Shown here piece by piece: positions 10,711 to 10,745 of a stretch of DNA of 10,745 nt. Under the pieces are notes generated by a model, which ran no database searches, was not told the origin of the DNA, and worked only from the letters and a program-made list of their open reading frames with translations. The stretch's first letter is position 1, and each line of letters begins with the position of its first letter. Position numbers and translations under genes: made by a program. The DNA comes from Tenericutes bacterium ADurb.BinA155 (GTDB lineage Bacteria; Bacillota_I; Bacilli_A; RFN20; CAG-826). The stretch spans positions 1 to 10,745 of the forward strand of contig MVZL01000027.1 of the NCBI GenBank assembly GCA_002068375.1, read 5' to 3'.

Positions 10711-10745
10711 ACTAGTCAAGTCAAACTAGACAGTTCATAAAAAAG
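10708..10745. mobile_element. Possible insertion-sequence end at the window edge
   Basis: Where the oxidoreductase frame breaks off, an imperfect inverted repeat appears: TGAACT(a)GTC at 10708-10717 against GACAGTTCA at 10729-10737. The sequence then becomes A-rich and leaves the window. An abrupt loss of coding homology together with an inverted repeat suggests the terminus of an insertion sequence. No transposase is visible and the family cannot be named. Confidence 0.4.

Overview
The window reads like a chromosome segment from a host-associated or uncultured Bacillota lineage, perhaps near Mollicutes or Erysipelotrichia. This is inferred from gene content only: AsnA, YqeY, a TrkA/TrkA/TrkH potassium uptake operon, a DUF5662 protein, and a tRNA-Trp that encodes its own CCA. 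TGG is read as Trp and TGA is used as a stop, so the code looks standard. Base composition is near 50% GC, except for one very GC-rich patch inside trkH.

Left part (1-3102). The 3' part of asnA (minus strand) runs off the left edge. Two near-identical 110-bp direct repeats (920-1029 and 2927-3036; 4 mismatches) bracket about 1.9 kb. This segment holds one gene, a AAA ATPase/DUF4143 protein, with three 15-bp direct repeats over its promoter. The right repeat begins inside the 3' end of a tRNA-Trp gene, so the segment has the shape of an accessory insertion or duplication beside a tRNA. No integrase is present.

Middle part (3169-8530, all minus strand). In transcription order: a Sir2 deacetylase and a DUF5662 protein; then an operon with two TrkA-type RCK proteins, the TrkH channel subunit and YqeY, which ends at a clear terminator; then a small multi-pass membrane protein of unknown function; then tRNA-Trp with its own promoter. 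The Trk proteins should form a nucleotide-gated potassium transporter. One RCK subunit keeps the glycine-rich nucleotide site but lacks the C-terminal domain. The other keeps the C-terminal domain but has lost the glycine motif.

Right part (8531-10745). A Fic-family protein on the plus strand is preceded by three perfect 12-bp tandem repeats. It converges, with a 3-bp overlap of stop codons, on a metallo-beta-lactamase-fold hydrolase. At the right edge lies the last ~50 codons of a FAD-dependent disulfide oxidoreductase, cut off by foreign-looking sequence containing an imperfect inverted repeat (possible insertion-sequence end).

The strongest oddity is in TrkH. In the glycine-rich loop after the third pore segment, about 23 residues read like the helix-hairpin-helix of the DNA glycosylase MutY. 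They are encoded by a 69-bp stretch of about 80% GC in an otherwise balanced gene. A second theme is promoter placement: three genes have a -10-like hexamer exactly 6 nt before their ATG and no Shine-Dalgarno sequence, which suggests leaderless mRNAs.
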